Assembly (NCBI RefSeq): GCF_001522545.3
Contig: NC_031770.1
Coordinates: 94,278,851 to 94,342,850, forward strand
Direction: 5' to 3'
From: Parus major
Taxonomy: Eukaryota > Chordata > Aves > Passeriformes > Paridae
DNA: 64,000 nt
Under the pieces are notes generated by a model. It saw only the letters and a program-made list of their open reading frames with translations. It ran no database searches and was not told the DNA's origin. Position numbers and translations under genes: made by a program. This document shows positions 1-14,000 of this stretch, piece by piece. The stretch's first letter is position 1. Every line of letters begins with the position of its first letter.

Positions 1-2855
1 ATTTTTGGTGCTTTTACATTTATTTCACAAACAGTCTGTTTCTAAACCTACTTTAGTTCATGCCAGCAAAAAGGTTTTAAAGTTTTTTGCAAGCTTTTAA
101 AAACTAAGCTTTTTCTGGAAAAAAATCACTTTTTTTCTATCACAGGGAATGACATGACAAACAACTACATTCTGTCACTTATTGTCAGTTTTGTTTCTTC
201 TTCCTCCTGGAAAGGAAAGCCTTTGTCAGTTCAGGAAGGGTTGTTGTCAATTTTTCTTTCTTTAATGGTGAATTAAAATCAGCCAAGATAGCTCCTGTGT
301 TATGTTGATGAAAATATTAAACTATGAGCTAAAAAGAGAAAGCATGGAGGGATTTTTTGTTTATTCTGTTCAGTTCTGGATGACTAGTCTATAACTTTGA
401 CAACTCAATGTGTCTAATGAAAGGAAATTTGAGGTGGATGTTTTTTTTCCACACAAGGCAGGTTTTTGGATTGGTTTTCTTTCAGCTTGGACAACTCCAA
501 GAGCCATTTAGATACCATTACATGAAATGGTATCTAAAGAGTTTAGTTTTATTTATTTAGTTTCTACTAAACTTTCATTTTTATAGAAGAAAGAGAAAAC
601 ATGTTTAGCAACATTCTGCAACTTAAATACTTCCATATTTTATTCATGGTTTTATGAGAAAACAAATTTTTCTTAAGATACTTGCAAACAACACTGAATC
701 TGAATTTGTTTTCAGAATGGAAGTTTAGATGTGCTGAGTTGTACTTAACACAATATAAACATTAAAAATGATCTTGTTTGATGAATGTGGGACAAATATT
801 TCATTATTCAGTCAGTTTTAAAAGAAAATGCTCCTTTTAAATTAATTTTAAGTCAGTTAAAACATAGCATTGGTGCACATTCTGCTCTGGCTTTTGTATA
901 TTTAGATTAAATGTTTCAGAAATTTTATATTTCTACCTGGCAACTTAAAGGAATGACTGTTACGAAAGTTAGCTTTTTTTAAATTTCTTTTTTTATTTTT
1001 CCACTTGAAATATATGCTTATTATTTTGTCTGCTTCCTAATGATCAGTGGATCTCTTACTACAATATAAACTACAAAGGCAAAAACCAGATGGAACACCA
1101 AATGCTCCAGTATTCACAAGTCATTATGTTTAATGTTAAGATTAGATATCTGAAACTGCTGATGCTTAATACACTTAACATTTCCAATTTGGTCTAAAGC
1201 CAGTTTAACATCAGTAGAAATCTTAGCATTGACTGAAATAAGCATTGATTTTCAGAAAGCCGAGGTATATATACAGATGTTCTCAAAATGGTTTCTGGCT
1301 TTTTGGAAAGGGAGGAACATTGGCCATCTTGTTAGACAAGGAGGTTTCAGATGTGAAAATTTTAATACTGCAAGTATAAAAGGGTAACAGACAAATAAAT
1401 ACTATTTGGTGGGAGGCTGCATAAATGGAGCAATGTAGATTTTGCTCCAGGCAAATGTTAAATTCAAAATGCAGGTGCCACAAGCACTGCTAGTGCCTAG
1501 AGGTGGCAGAGACTTGGGGATTATGGAACCCTGGGAACAGAAAAGATTGCTGCTAACAGGGAGAGGCACAATGAGAAACTATGGAGCGTTAAGCCGTTCA
1601 GTGTATTTTTGTGTAGCAATTGTCAGGAAGAATTAATTAATGCTTGCTGTTATGAAATCTTCAGAGGCCTCTCTCTATAAAACCATTAATCTGTCATTAC
1701 ATGGTATATGTAAATGCCCTTGTGACATTATCAAAATATCTAAATATAATTGTTTGGGATTTTTGTCAAGATTATATGGAACTAATATGTAATCAAGCAA
1801 CTGATGTGCTCAAATTTTATTTGCTTTAAATTTTACAGTGCTAGTTTAGCATCTCTAAAATTCACCAAGACATAAAATGCAACCAGGAGAACAGCCTCTC
1901 TTGAGTGCTGGCAAAGAGCACATGGGCTCTGTTTAGTTTGCTAAATGATAAAAATACGTGCATATGGAAGAAAGTTGCTAGTTTACATTTTTCATGTGAC
2001 CACTCTATCAAAGAAAAATTCAACATCTTCATTCTTCCTCAGAAAGTATTTCACAATAGTGCTTTGCTTTAAAGTCTTCTGGTACTGACTTTTCAACACT
2101 TTTAAGACAGATCATCACCTATATATGACTGCAGAATGTAATCATAAGTAATTAAAACTAAGAAAATAGTTCTCACATTGCTCTGCAGTTTTTTGCAAAC
2201 TTTTAAGTCATTCTACAACTATTTTAGATTGCATTGTGAAGATTAAATACGAGGCACTGAAATGTATGCACATTACACAAATTGTTTTAAAATGAAAGTA
2301 GGTCAGATTTCTGGAAACTCCATGCTTGAGTTAGAGTGAGTTCTGATTAAAAGGCTTTCTGCATACAGATACATAATGAATGTTTATTCCTAGCTGTTTA
2401 TTTGCTTGTATTACTTGAGTTGTACAGCAGTATTTTCATACTTGAGTTATACAGCAGCATTTCCATGTTGCTTGTTCAGCACTAGTTTTGTTTAAATTTT
2501 GTGTTGTTACTTTTTAAATTTTTTATATGTTTCTTTATATGCAAACCCCATAAATATCCTGATCTTCAATAGCAAGTGATACATTCAGAGATGAGAATTT
2601 GAATTCTAATATGGAAAGAAAATTACTCATTATATGGTCTTGGGAGTAGTTGTTTGGTTTTTTTTCATCTTAGTGGCCTGTAAACAAAATCTTTGGAGGA
2701 GACAAAGGACAAAAGTATGGTGTAAAGATTCAGGAAGTGTTGCAGAATGGAAAGGTGTCTAAGGAGCTCATTGTAGACATTTGAATTTAAGACGGTTGGA
2801 AGCCATTGGGGAGACCTTCCAATGAACGTTTTCAGGCAATCTGTGTCAGTTCTTG
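1..2855. other. AT-rich non-coding DNA, no gene seen
   Basis: No open frame beyond about 70 codons and no recognisable domain. The stretch is AT-rich with short T runs. The only repeat noticed is the 27-bp duplication near 2.4 kb, listed separately. The slightly GC-richer patch around 1440-1600 has short open frames on both strands but matches nothing I recognise. Confidence 0.6.
2413..2466. repeat. 27-bp tandem duplication (two copies)
   Basis: Two adjacent 27-bp units (2413-2439 and 2440-2466), each starting ACTTGAGTT and containing ACAGCAG, differ at three positions. This is a simple local duplication, old enough to have diverged, with no obvious function. Confidence 0.85.
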
Positions 2856-3043
2856 GAGTCACAGAACCACTGGGGCGGAAGGGCACTTCTGGAGGTTGTC
2901 CAGTCCAACCCCTTGTTCAGAGTGGACTCACCAGGAAGAGGGTGCTCAGGGTGATGTCCAGTCAGGTCTTGAACATCTGAACGGCTGGACACAACACAGT
3001 TTCTTAACATTTTCCAGTGCTTGACCCACCATCACAGTAAATC
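2856..3043 (-). mobile_element. CR1 LINE, 3'-end fragment (minus strand)
   Basis: Read on the plus strand, this begins with a degenerate form of the CR1 reverse-complement signature: a cacagaa tail, then a ggcggaagggcacttctggag block and a gtccagtccaacccc block. It continues to a caccatcacagtaaat block, which in CR1 is about 180 bases from the 3' end. CR1 elements are non-LTR retrotransposons that are usually cut short at the 5' end, so a short 3' fragment is the normal form. It holds only 3' untranslated sequence. The 8-bp terminal repeat is eroded, which suggests an old insertion. Confidence 0.85.
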
Positions 3044-6000
3044 TCTCAATGGCACATATTAGTATGACCAAGAGTAGAGCCACAGCAATTTATGACTCTG
3101 ATTTCTACTCCCCTTGATAAAGGATAAGCATTCCCTTTACTATATTCAGCTGAAGTTTAGGTAGAGATCTAAGGTGTGCCTTAACACGCTGCTCCATACT
3201 TTTTGTCCTTTTCTCCTAAAAAAAATAATGGCTTCTCTTCCATGTGACATTCAAATCACTTGGTCTGAGTGCATTGCTTTGTAAATCCTCATGGGGATTA
3301 CACATTGTTCTTTAGATTAGTTCAGGGTCTCATGCTTAATTTAACATCCACAGAGTCAATTCAGTAATGTTAAACTAGTGAAATATTCTTGGTCATCAAC
3401 AGAGAATAACAGCTTTTTATATAAAGCTTTTTATATATAATTTATATATTTTTTATGTAACAGAAGTACCTTCTTGTGAATAAGATAGGAAAATACATGG
3501 TACTATTTTGTGCTCATGGATGCAAACAGTGTCTTGTTGCTACTGCTCTGACAGAGCAAACCAGGGAGAGGCTGCACAAAAGTCTGAGTGGGTGAGTTTG
3601 TAAAGGTAAAAAAAATAGCGCTTTAAAGAATAAGGACAAAATGTTCATTCTTCTGCAAGGAAAAAATAATTTGGAAATCTTTAATGTTAATTTGAAGTCA
3701 GAATGAAGGGAAACAAAAAACCTTCAAATACAATGTTTCCAACATGTTTGGGGGAAGGAATTGGGGTGCCAAGAACCTCAAAAAGAGAGCTGCAATAATT
3801 AAACTGTATAATTACATTGGTGTATATGGAAGAGGAAAAGAGAGACTTGTAAGTTTTCAATTATTCTTCATATTTCTGGGGCCTTCTATAAAACCTTATC
3901 TTTATCTTCAAGAGGAAGGATAATGCAAAATCTCTGACAGAATGGTGTTTCTTTATATTTTATTTCACAACTTTCACACTCCTAGAAACCTTCCAAAAAA
4001 TATCAGTGTTCAAAGCTCCATTATTTTTAAAGAGCAGCTAATCACAAAGGCAAGTTGTGTCAGACAAAGCATAGCTGTTATGTACCTACTTGTAAACCTG
4101 CAGCCTGAACAATCAGGAGGCTGAAATACAGCTTAGAGTGAAGCTCAGCTATCCTAATGAAAAATGCCTTATTTAATATATGAATTTAATTTTTATCTTC
4201 ATTTCTCTTCTGAAAACAGTCAAACCTCCAGAGGGAAAATAAAATTAATCTATTAATTGCCTGGGATTTCTCAATGTAATAATGAGGTACAGCAGTGTGC
4301 CATTCCTTCAGCTCATCTTGGCTGCAAAGTAAGGCTGGGAATACTTAATAAGGTATGTTTAACTCTGTATTATATTAAATTTAAGAAATCCAGGGCTAAT
4401 AAAAGAGAGAGTATACAGAGAGCAATAGTACCAATAAATACATAGAATAAATAGAATGTTACCAAAAAAACCAAAACCAAAACTATTACACTGTACTTTT
4501 AATTTCTAAATAAAGATTTTTTTTTCTCCTGTATTGCACAGAACCCTAAAAGGTGAAGATACATAAGAAGAATAATACACATTATAAAATAAATTGTAAA
4601 TGAGAACTTAAGTATGTGAACGTATCACATATACTACACTAAATCAATAGAATAGTTAATACTACTAATACCCTACAATTCTCAAAAATTAGCTTAATCA
4701 TACATAAAACTGAAAAAAAAAGAGGATGGCCATGCCAGATGAATGATTTTGTAATGAGTGAACGAAGTCCTTATTCAGTATAGCAGTTCTAAACAAGAAC
4801 CAAATCTGCATGGTTTTCCATGACATGGTTGGGAGTAGATAAAATAAAGAAATTGGTGACCTCAGGGAATGTTTCTTTTCATCAGGAATATACTATGATA
4901 GATTAGTCCTAATTAAACATATTATTTGGGTACACCTGATTTCAGCCAACTGTATTAAGTGAAAATATTTTCTCTAGTTTGAATTGGTTTGTTTGAACAA
5001 ATGATTAAAAACCATTACACTGCAAAGTGATTATTTATACACAACTCTACACACAGAAGAAGGATAGGGAAAATCTTGTCAGTAAATGAAAAAGACAGTA
5101 ATTCAGTGAATGAGATTGTTATCAATGATTTTGAGAAAAGTAGCTATTTGAAATTTTATCTGTATTACTGATAAAAATATGAAGATAAGCAGGGTGGAAA
5201 GAAAGAAGAATGATGGGGAAAAGTGATAAGTGACCGGGATGAGATAGAACTATTGATTTTTAAGTAAAAAGTTATACAAAAAATTGTTTAATCTAAATAA
5301 TTTTTTAGTTTGAGTCTGTGAGCATATTTTGCACATCCATGTATTTAAGGTTCAGATACTTATTTCCAACCAATTTAGAACTGTGTGTTCAATGCCCTAT
5401 AGACCAAAGCCTTCTGTTTCTTTGGGGAAAAAAAACATCAGTGTAATTGAAGGTAGGAGAAGAAATTTGAAGGTTAAAAATGACCAGGCTTTAGAGACAG
5501 TATTTATTTGTAAATGTTGACATACCAACAGTCCCTATCTTGGTATAGTTCAGAACAGCCAGTCTGGACTTCACCTCTGAAGAATTTTTGATGGAAGGGA
5601 AGGCAATTTCCTGAAGAGCTACTTTGCCTAGCTGAATCTGGCATTTTTAGCCCCCCAAAGCAATACAGATACATTATTGTCCTTTAACCAATTATCTACT
5701 GAGAAATGAAGTAGGCTCCAGCCAGTTTGAAGCCACTCTAATATTATGGTGCCTCTCAGAGCCAACCTACCTTGAGTAGCTCTCTCCTATTTCACTGAGA
5801 GCACAAGTATTGGCTTTTGCTCATTCCAAGGCAGCATTTTTGGCTAGAATACCAGATACATGTTTTGAAGGGGCTTAGATTCAAATCATGGCTTGAGTGC
5901 TGAAAATATATATTTTGGAAATCTTTTCTCAGTTAAGCACTTACATTACTCTCCATAATTATGAAATTAAAATGATTTGGGATATATTCCAATAGAACAG

Positions 6001-8579
6001 TTGTTAAAATCAAACAGATCCTGCTGGACTGGAATGTACAGTTTTGACTGTTTTCTGATCTTAATGAAGATGCTCCACAGAGTCTGCTTTTTGAGCAAGT
6101 TTGCAGAATACCTCATCCTGCAGAGCTTTAAGTGGGTTTTGCTGTCACTGCACCTCAGTGATTTCTATATATAGCAAGATTAGACGCAAAGTGTTTTTCT
6201 GAATTGATTTCAAAACTGAAAAATAAGAAATAAAAAATGTCAAGAAAAACACGTTTATTGAATAATTTAGTTTGTCGCCAGCTCCTTACATTCCAACATA
6301 GTGTGAGCTGTTTTGTTGTTTTTGTGTGGACATCCAAATGCCTTGTCTGTCTCAGATGGACACATTTTTTGTGGCATTCACACTTTGGTGGAACTGGTTT
6401 TTGATGGTTTTAAAAGGGATGAAGAATTCATGTCTGTGTGGGTGTTGATGAAGGTATGGCTGGATTTGTTTTCATGGTATGTTTAAATCTATAGATTGTG
6501 TCACTATGTAAGACTGTCAAGAAATGCATATTGTCTTTTATGCTAGAGTTTGTATTTTTTAATATGACTAGTCATTATGATTTTGGTCTTTAAAAAAAAC
6601 CAAACCTATGTGATAATGTATACTTTTTTATTATTTCTAGATAATATAAAAACAAATTATTCCTTACAATATTTTGGAATTTTTTCCCCCAGTTTTGCTT
6701 ATTCCAAAGCAATGGAGATGATTCAAGATCATTATACCATTTTGGTGTCTGCCTTTGTGACATTGTCCCTGCCTGGAGTGCCCGTGGTGCCAGAGCCAGG
6801 GTGGTGAAGTCTCTTGGGAATGGTCCCATGAATGTGTTCACCCACCTGCTCAGGGGCTGGCCATTGCCAAGGATGATTCTGTTGTTTTTTAAGTCTCGGT
6901 TGTAAACACCCATTCCAAGTTAATGTGGACAAATAGGGAAGTATTCACCTCAATGGTGGATGACAGTAAGCACAGCTAAAACAAATCCAAATTCTTAGAA
7001 ATGTAGAGACTAGACATCATCGGATAGTGTAAACCCTCCCTGTGACCTTTTAAAGGAAAGGCAAAAGCCTCTTTCCTGGGCTGTCTCAGAAAACCATAGC
7101 ATTTTGAAATTTTTCTAGATCCAGGACACTAAAGGGTGGTTAATGGGTCTCAGACAGTGAGTGTCTCATTTTGTTTTTTAACAGCTTATGAGCTCTCAGT
7201 GTAGAGTGTTCCGGCCAGAGAACAAAGTTGTTCAGCTGGTGATGCCACTATCCCAGGATGCAGACTGTCCTCCTTTTCAAAGCCCTGTGACTTTCAAGCC
7301 TTTTATATGGCCTTGAAAAGTGCTGCCTTTTTACATACTTACTTTTATTTTTAACACTGGCTCAGTAATAAAAGTGTTATAAAAAAAGCACCAAACAGAC
7401 TGACAGTCAAGGTGAAAACTGTAAGCTAACAACATTTTCAGGCAAGGTCCATTTAGTTTTTTGCTTTTTTTAGTATAGTAGTGAGTGCAGAGGTAGTGTC
7501 TTGATATCTTGCCAAGTCATAGACACCTTACTCCTTGGTTGGGTACATTGTAGTGCAGTGGTAACTATTCCAGGGTATTGCACCTTGGTGGTCTGCACTG
7601 GGATGCTGTCACCGTGAAGCCTAGCATTGTTTGATCCAAAAGAACTACAGCGGTCTCAAAGCCTCCTCAGGCAGGATCACCCGTTAGCAAGAATCAGAGC
7701 TGAGTGAGGCCTCTTTAACTGGGATGGAGAGGGAAAGTTTAACAGTCATGACATGGGCTCTAAGGAGGGCTCCAGGCCAGAGGACAGTTCTGGCACATTA
7801 AATTTATGAGTCTAGACATAGTTTTGGGACTGAAGCCGTACTAGGGGCAGCAGCCAGCAAAGTAGATACGTTATGCACAGACTTCTGCAGTCTTCAGCTT
7901 CAACTGAGAGCTGACTGCACTCTTGACCTTGCAAAGTACTTGGCTGAAGAACTGGAGCAAATGAGCTTCTACTTGCCAGACAGAATCTGTTCACTGTGTA
8001 GCGGTGCACTGCAGTCAGAAAGTTGGGAAGCCAAACATCATCTTTTTTGGCACAGCAAATTTCTCTGTAACATGTCCTGAGGTTTGCTCATGACTGATTA
8101 AATTCCCTTGCTTCCTCCCAGGAGGGGGTAGAGGTGTACAGGCACCTACCCACCTCACCTCTGTTTGATGGCATCCCTGTAAAGAAGCAGGGCTGCTGGG
8201 AGTGTGAGCTGCTAATTTAATGTCAGCTGTTGCTTGTTCCAGATAAAGCAGGAAAAGCATTGGGCAAGATAAATAGATATGGTATGAATATGGAAAGGCT
8301 AAGTTTTTCATCTATATGTTGCAAATCGCTTTTTTGCAGGTTGGGGATTCAGGCCTTATGAGAAAATAGTTCTCGGTGATGTTGTAGAAGAAGGATGATG
8401 GAGAAAAACTTAAGCTGGGGACCAGGATGGACTGAGAGGAGAGCCTGAAAAAAAATGACTCCAAGGTGATCAGCTCTGACTGTACTGGATCGTTCTTCAT
8501 GTCTCTTGGCCTAGTCACCCTGGACAGGTGTCACATGCTAACAGGGAGTACTCTATCTTGAAATATGCATATTTCATTT
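3044..8579. other. AT-rich non-coding DNA, no gene seen
   Basis: No supported gene. An AT-rich direct repeat of AGCTTTTTATATA occurs twice near 3411-3441. The patch 6740-6910 is GC-richer and has open frames on both strands (up to 107 codons on minus), but they resemble no family I know. The stretch 7180-8520 is also GC-richer with short open frames and could hide an old repeat I do not recognise. Confidence 0.5.
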
Positions 8580-9198
8580 TGTTCTGGTTTTAAGGCAAAC
8601 CAGCAGGAGGAATTAACTCCACACAAATATCTTGTGAGAGATCCAACTACAAATTAAAATTTAAAAGGAAAATCAAAATAGAGGCAATGGTACAGAAACA
8701 CTGGCTTAAACTGACAAAGTCAGAATACAACCTCACATCCTGTTGGTCAGAGTGGTGTTAGCAGTCCAATCAAAAGCTAAAGTGCCATTGGGATGATGAA
8801 TGTGGTTTCATTGGGTGATCCTGTAGCAAGACCTGGTCCTTCTCTGGAGGTCCAGTGGTAGTTACTGAGTTCTTGTCCTCTGGGAATCCAGTGGTAATGC
8901 TGCTCTGGTGTTCCAAGTCTCAGGTTACATACAGGTAGGAATGTTTGGTTCCTCCCCCAAGGGCGGGGCATCTCACAGTGGGATGATGTAATTCTATGAG
9001 TCACCTTGACAGCCCATTAGCTGAGATTAGCCCGTTAGTGGAGGTGGCCCCCTCAGGGTAGCTGCTGCTTTCCCAGAGGGAGTTATCAGGACTGAATGAG
9101 TCATGGAGAAGACAAAGAACACTGCAACATCTATTTTAACAGCTTCATGGTAATAGGATACATACTTTTGGTTCTACCTTCCCTTGTAACCCAAAACA
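8580..9198. mobile_element. Solo LTR of an endogenous retrovirus (probably ERVL-like)
   Basis: The 619-bp block starts TGTTCTGG and ends CCAAAACA, giving the TG...CA ends expected of a retroviral LTR; on the minus strand the ends read TGTTTTGG...CCAGAACA. Overall it closely resembles an LTR I recall from songbird genomes, which is memory and not a search result. It contains a GC-box-like GGGCGGGG at about 8963-8970, compatible with a promoter region. No gag, pol or env sequence lies beside it, so it is a solo LTR left by recombination. The orientation is uncertain because no clear AATAAA marks the R region. The flanking five bases do not match (cattt against ctctc), so the target-site duplication is lost or one end is misplaced. 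The 75-codon minus-strand frame inside is incidental. Confidence 0.75.
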
Positions 9199-9883
9199 CT
9201 CTCGTACTTTACTCAGGTGCTCACTATAAAAGTACAGTGTGTCTAGCTTGTTTCTAGACTAATTAGTTCTCTGGGTAACACTCTCTTTTCTTTAAGATCA
9301 TGTAGACTAAAAGTATTTGTAGGATACTTTGAGCAGTCTTTATGAATGTGCTTGCTAACTATTTTCTGAGCCTTTTACTAACAGTAAAAAGATCCTATTT
9401 CTGAGTTTCATAATCCCTACAGCAATATGATAAAGCTTTTTCTATCTTCTGGACTTACAGTGTAGGTTTAAGGTATTCAAAGGGCTTTTTGAAGTGCCAT
9501 TCTGTTCATAGAGATGATGATTAAAGCAGATGATAATTGGACAGGGAGGAGTCCTATAGAATTAGGTAACAGCCTATAGTTACGTGGTATAGCATAGTGA
9601 TGGGAGAATCATATGTTAGAATGGCATCTGTAATATATGGAAACATGATGCTAATTAGGAGTGGCATTATATTAAATGTAAAATATTGAATATATATTGT
9701 TGTAATGGGTCTTTCATTGTATTCATTGGTTTTCAGCGGGCATCTTCTGTTCCTTTAATCTTGAAATGATTATGCCTGTGCCATATGTTGTGCTGTGTTG
9801 CTCAGCTTGTATGGAGACAAGAAAGACTTCTATATTGTCCTTCAGAATGCAAGTTCCACTATTGGTTTGGGGTTTTTTTTGCA

Positions 9884-9950
9884 GGGGCTGGGGGGGTGGT
9901 GGTGGGGGGTTGGTTGGGTTTTTTTTTTTGTTGTTTGTTTGTTTGTTTTT
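9884..9950 (+). repeat. G-rich tract followed by (TTTG)n, possible G-quadruplex
   Basis: On the plus strand, runs of four, seven, six and three guanines are separated by short linkers between 9884 and 9918, which satisfies the four-run rule for an intramolecular G-quadruplex. A T run and then repeated TTTG units follow. Such tracts are common in avian DNA and often mark slippage or sequencing-difficult sites. Confidence 0.75.
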
Positions 9951-10899
9951 TTAATTATTATTTGAAGGGACAGTTTTGGAAGCATAAAACTGATAGAGAA
10001 ATTTGTATTATGCTTTCTGCTGTTCAGACTACAGGAGTGGAATTTTTAAATTCTTTGAACTAAACAAAAAACTAAACTGAAAGAAATATTTGGCCTAATT
10101 AAGAGATATTAATAAATATTTTGTAAGGACTGCCTGAAAACATCCACAAGCAGTCTAAAGGATGAGAGGTATCTTGGCCTTAATTGGCAGTGGGACCCTG
10201 CAGATGAACTTTTCCACAGCTATTTAGTAAACTGAATTCTCTTGTCAAAATATGCGCATCTCACTTTATTTGAGAACTAAAAACTGATCCTTGCTTACAA
10301 TCTCCTCTTAAAATGAAATGGAACATAAGGTTTGGAGTTTTCCCCAATAAAACATTAATTGCAAATAAAGCCAGTGCATTCCTCTAGCCCAATTCTTAGT
10401 CACAGTTTTGAGGAATGCATTTGCTAAATGGGTATGTAAACTGTGTAGCAATCCAGATCTGTAGTGACTTTGGAACATTTGGCATACATTAATTAATGGG
10501 GACTGGGATTTGGAAGAAAACTGAGATGTTAAAAATGCAAGTGCATTCTGTTCTGACTAGCATTCTATGTTCTGTTTGGGTTTTTTTTTTAGCTTTGGGT
10601 CCTGCTAGGTTTCTTTGGAGTAAATTGTCATGCTGATACTTGAAAATTGTGTTGTTCATTTTTATAACTTTTAAGCATGATTTACTTTTGTAATATGTTA
10701 CAAGTAGATTTTATATTCTCTGATGTAATTGTTTTCTAACAAGGGCTTTTTATAAATAAGGAGCATAATGCTTGTGAACATTTCATCTAAATGATAACAT
10801 GCAAACATTTATTGAGCTATATACCATATTAAAGATTATAATTTCAGTTTATTACTGCTTCACAGAAGGACACTTACTAATATTTCATAGATGACTATT

Positions 10900-11005
10900 T
10901 TCTGGTGGGGTTTTGTGTATTTTTTTAGTTTTTGTTTGTTTCTGGGTTTTTTCTGTTTTGGTTTGGGTTTTGGGTTTTTGTTTTCTTTGGTGTTTTGTTT
11001 TTAAT
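10900..11005 (+). repeat. T/G-rich low-complexity tract
   Basis: About 100 bases made almost only of T and G, with repeated TTTTGGG and GTTTT blocks. Several GGG runs sit within it. No coding potential. Confidence 0.8.
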
Positions 11006-14000
11006 AGTAGTTATTAAAAAATAGTTTAAAAATGGTAATTACCTCTGTAATTTATTAAGGGGTTAGTGCACACTATTGACTTAGAGTTTCTATTAAGAAT
11101 GACAGATACTACATTCAGTGTTCCCTGTCTTATGCTTGGGGCTGATGCAACTCTGTGTGTGGCTGAACTTTCTGTGGTTGTGAGGTGAAAGTATTGAGCA
11201 GGGAGAAAGGGATGCAAAGAGAATTTTGTGAGGATGCTATCCTAGGACAAGTGATAGCCCAGTTAAAAGCAACTGATCAGTTTTCTGTCCCATGTGTACC
11301 TCCTGTCAGACACAGTCTTTGGTCACTGCTGTATCTTGACCTGTTCTGGTGCATTTGCTGGGGAATGTTAGTAAGTACAGGCCAAACTGTGCCAAGGAGT
11401 AAAGCCAACATTTAATTAGTATGTGTTATTTCTGTCCATGTCCCAGCCCTGCTTGTTTGTTAGAATGAATATGCTTTGGAAAAGTCATAGGCTTTCCTTA
11501 GAGTTTGTCATCACTTTTAGCATGTACTTGACTCAGATCGTCTCAGCTTGTGGTTACTGTCCACGCTAAAGCCTTGTTCTTTAAGAAGAATGGCCTTCTG
11601 TAACTTACTGCATTTTTGTCACTTGAAATATGTTTGTTGTTATTTGATTGCATGTTGAGAACAAACATGCTCTTGAATTGCAACAAAATCTGTAATAATT
11701 GTTTGGATAAGGGTTTTCTTTGGGCTTGTTTTCTGCAGCTCAAATTATGGATCTCTAACAGTGAACAACATAAATATTCTTCAACATGAGAAAAATCTGA
11801 TAGCTATAAACAACAAGGAAATAACTGGTGTAGTGGTGGCTGATAATTATAAACTGGACATTGGCATGACTAGATCCTATAGAATTCTTCCAAGCTGTTT
11901 TCTGACCAGACTGAGGTCTTGCCTGAAGCTCAGTATTAGCAGTGTGCTTTCTGCTTTCTTCCCTGTTCTCACAAACCCCACTGTCTCATGGTCACTGCAG
12001 TGAAGGCTGACTGTAGCCTTGCATGCCCAGCACGGTCTTTACAGAGAAGTTACAAATAGAGCCATAAAAGAAGTCTGTTGGAGCTAAAGCTTACTAAAAA
12101 GTCAATAAAAAGAGAGAAAAAAGGGTCCATGTTTCATATTCAAATCTGATCATAAATTGCATCTCTGTGGAGATTTTACTTCTACCTATGCAGAAATTTC
12201 ATTCATTCTAGAGTATGTATTTTAATTGATGTAATCCATTGTGCCAGACACTGGTGAAAATAATACAGTTTTGACAAAGGGTTATTTAATTTTTTAAATG
12301 TCTGATAGGTACTGTGAACTCTATCATTTTGGTAGCACAAATGCAATTCACAAGTCTTCTGTCACAAATTGTTTTGACACTGAAGAAAGGAATTTATGCT
12401 TTATAGAAGAAGAATCTTTCCTTCACTTTACATACTTGTTTGTCCCTTAATAATCAGTTACTTCACTGACAACTAATTCAAGATGTACAGCAGGTTCCTT
12501 TCATTACATGACAACTACTTCTGATTTTGGGGGAAAAAGTCCTGGAGCTTTTAATTGTTTTGGAAGTTAGGTTCTGCTGTTACTGTGACCAATTCAAATG
12601 AAAAAAATATTGAAGATCTTCTTTCAGGCAATTAATGTTCTGTGTTCCACATGATATTTTTTAAACTAATTTGAATTAAGTTTCTTTGAGTATGTTTTTG
12701 TTTACTCTTTGTTAAGATAATGGTGTTATTGTAGCCTTTCCCTTTCTGACATTTTTGGTGCCTCTTGAAAAAATGTGTATTTCTGTAAGCACCTTTTCTT
12801 GTATGGAAGAAAGAACAGGTAGAAAGATACTGTCTTCTGTGTCTATGCTTCATACAACCTGTAATATAAAAAGTAGTTCCAATCTTTTTTACTTTTCCTT
12901 ACCATTTTGTGTTTAAATACCAATACTACTTACAAGCATTAGAAGCATAATTAACACAGATCATTTAGTGGGATGAAAGAGCATGTAGGTAGGCGATCTG
13001 CAACGCATTGAGTGATATTCTGTGGCATTGTGCCATGCAGTTAGTTCAGTGTTGATGTATGGTTCTTTTACCCTGTCATATCTCTTAGGTGAGCATATCA
13101 AAGCAAAGAAAAAGTGAGATGTGAAAAACTAGATTTCTGTATAAATGGTTGCTGAATATTTTTCTAATTGGTGTTTCTTGAGTAAAGTTATGAAGAAAAT
13201 GCCTTTGGGGTTCACTTCCCCTTTGAGATCTAGCAGTCAATAGAAGGAGGAGCATGGATGAAAATAATGACATGTTTTTCTTTCTATCAGAAAATTGATT
13301 TAAAAAGATTCAGTGATGTTTTATTGGTCATATCTCAAGTAATGAACATGATTTAATAGATCATAATATATGGAAGTTAGTAGTGTGAAACACTTTGAGA
13401 GTTGTACTTGGTAAGCTAAGAGAATTTATCTAAAATGATTCTATGATTTCTTGTGTACTGCAAGAGTAGACACACTTTAATTTTCTGTTGCTAGTCAAAA
13501 AGATTATATCTTACTACAGTCTTGAAACTAAGGATCTGCATGGAAAATTCCATTTCTTTTCAGTTAATATAATTGCTTGTAATTGTGCACAGCTAATTCT
13601 TTTCACTCTTGTCCCTAAGCACACCAGTTTGTCCCTTGATTCTTGTATTTTAAAAGATAATGGGAATACATAAACTTAGTTAACAATAAATTCTTCTAAA
13701 GTCAATAAAGCTCTATCCAGTAATCTCCACTGCAGCATTTTTAGTAGGAAGTGGTATGTATGTATTAACTGATTTTAAATTTTCTTGCATCTTCTAGAAT
13801 ATTTAGTTAACTTCAGATAATGGATGCTGGTGTAGAGTGTCTTGTAATCATGTTCTTGCACTAAAACACACAGTGTGTTAGCATTGTTTCTGGCTATTTT
13901 TGGAGATGACAAAGTTTTGTATGAACATTTAAATTTTCTGAGCTAGGATTTTGTGCTGCTAAAATGACTAAAAACAGACAGTGAAATTTCTCAACTGAAA

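Noticed and set aside
6590..6913. 107-codon minus-strand open frame over a GC-richer patch
   Set aside because: Overlapping open frames exist on both strands, and the N- and C-terminal parts differ in composition; no family match recognised.
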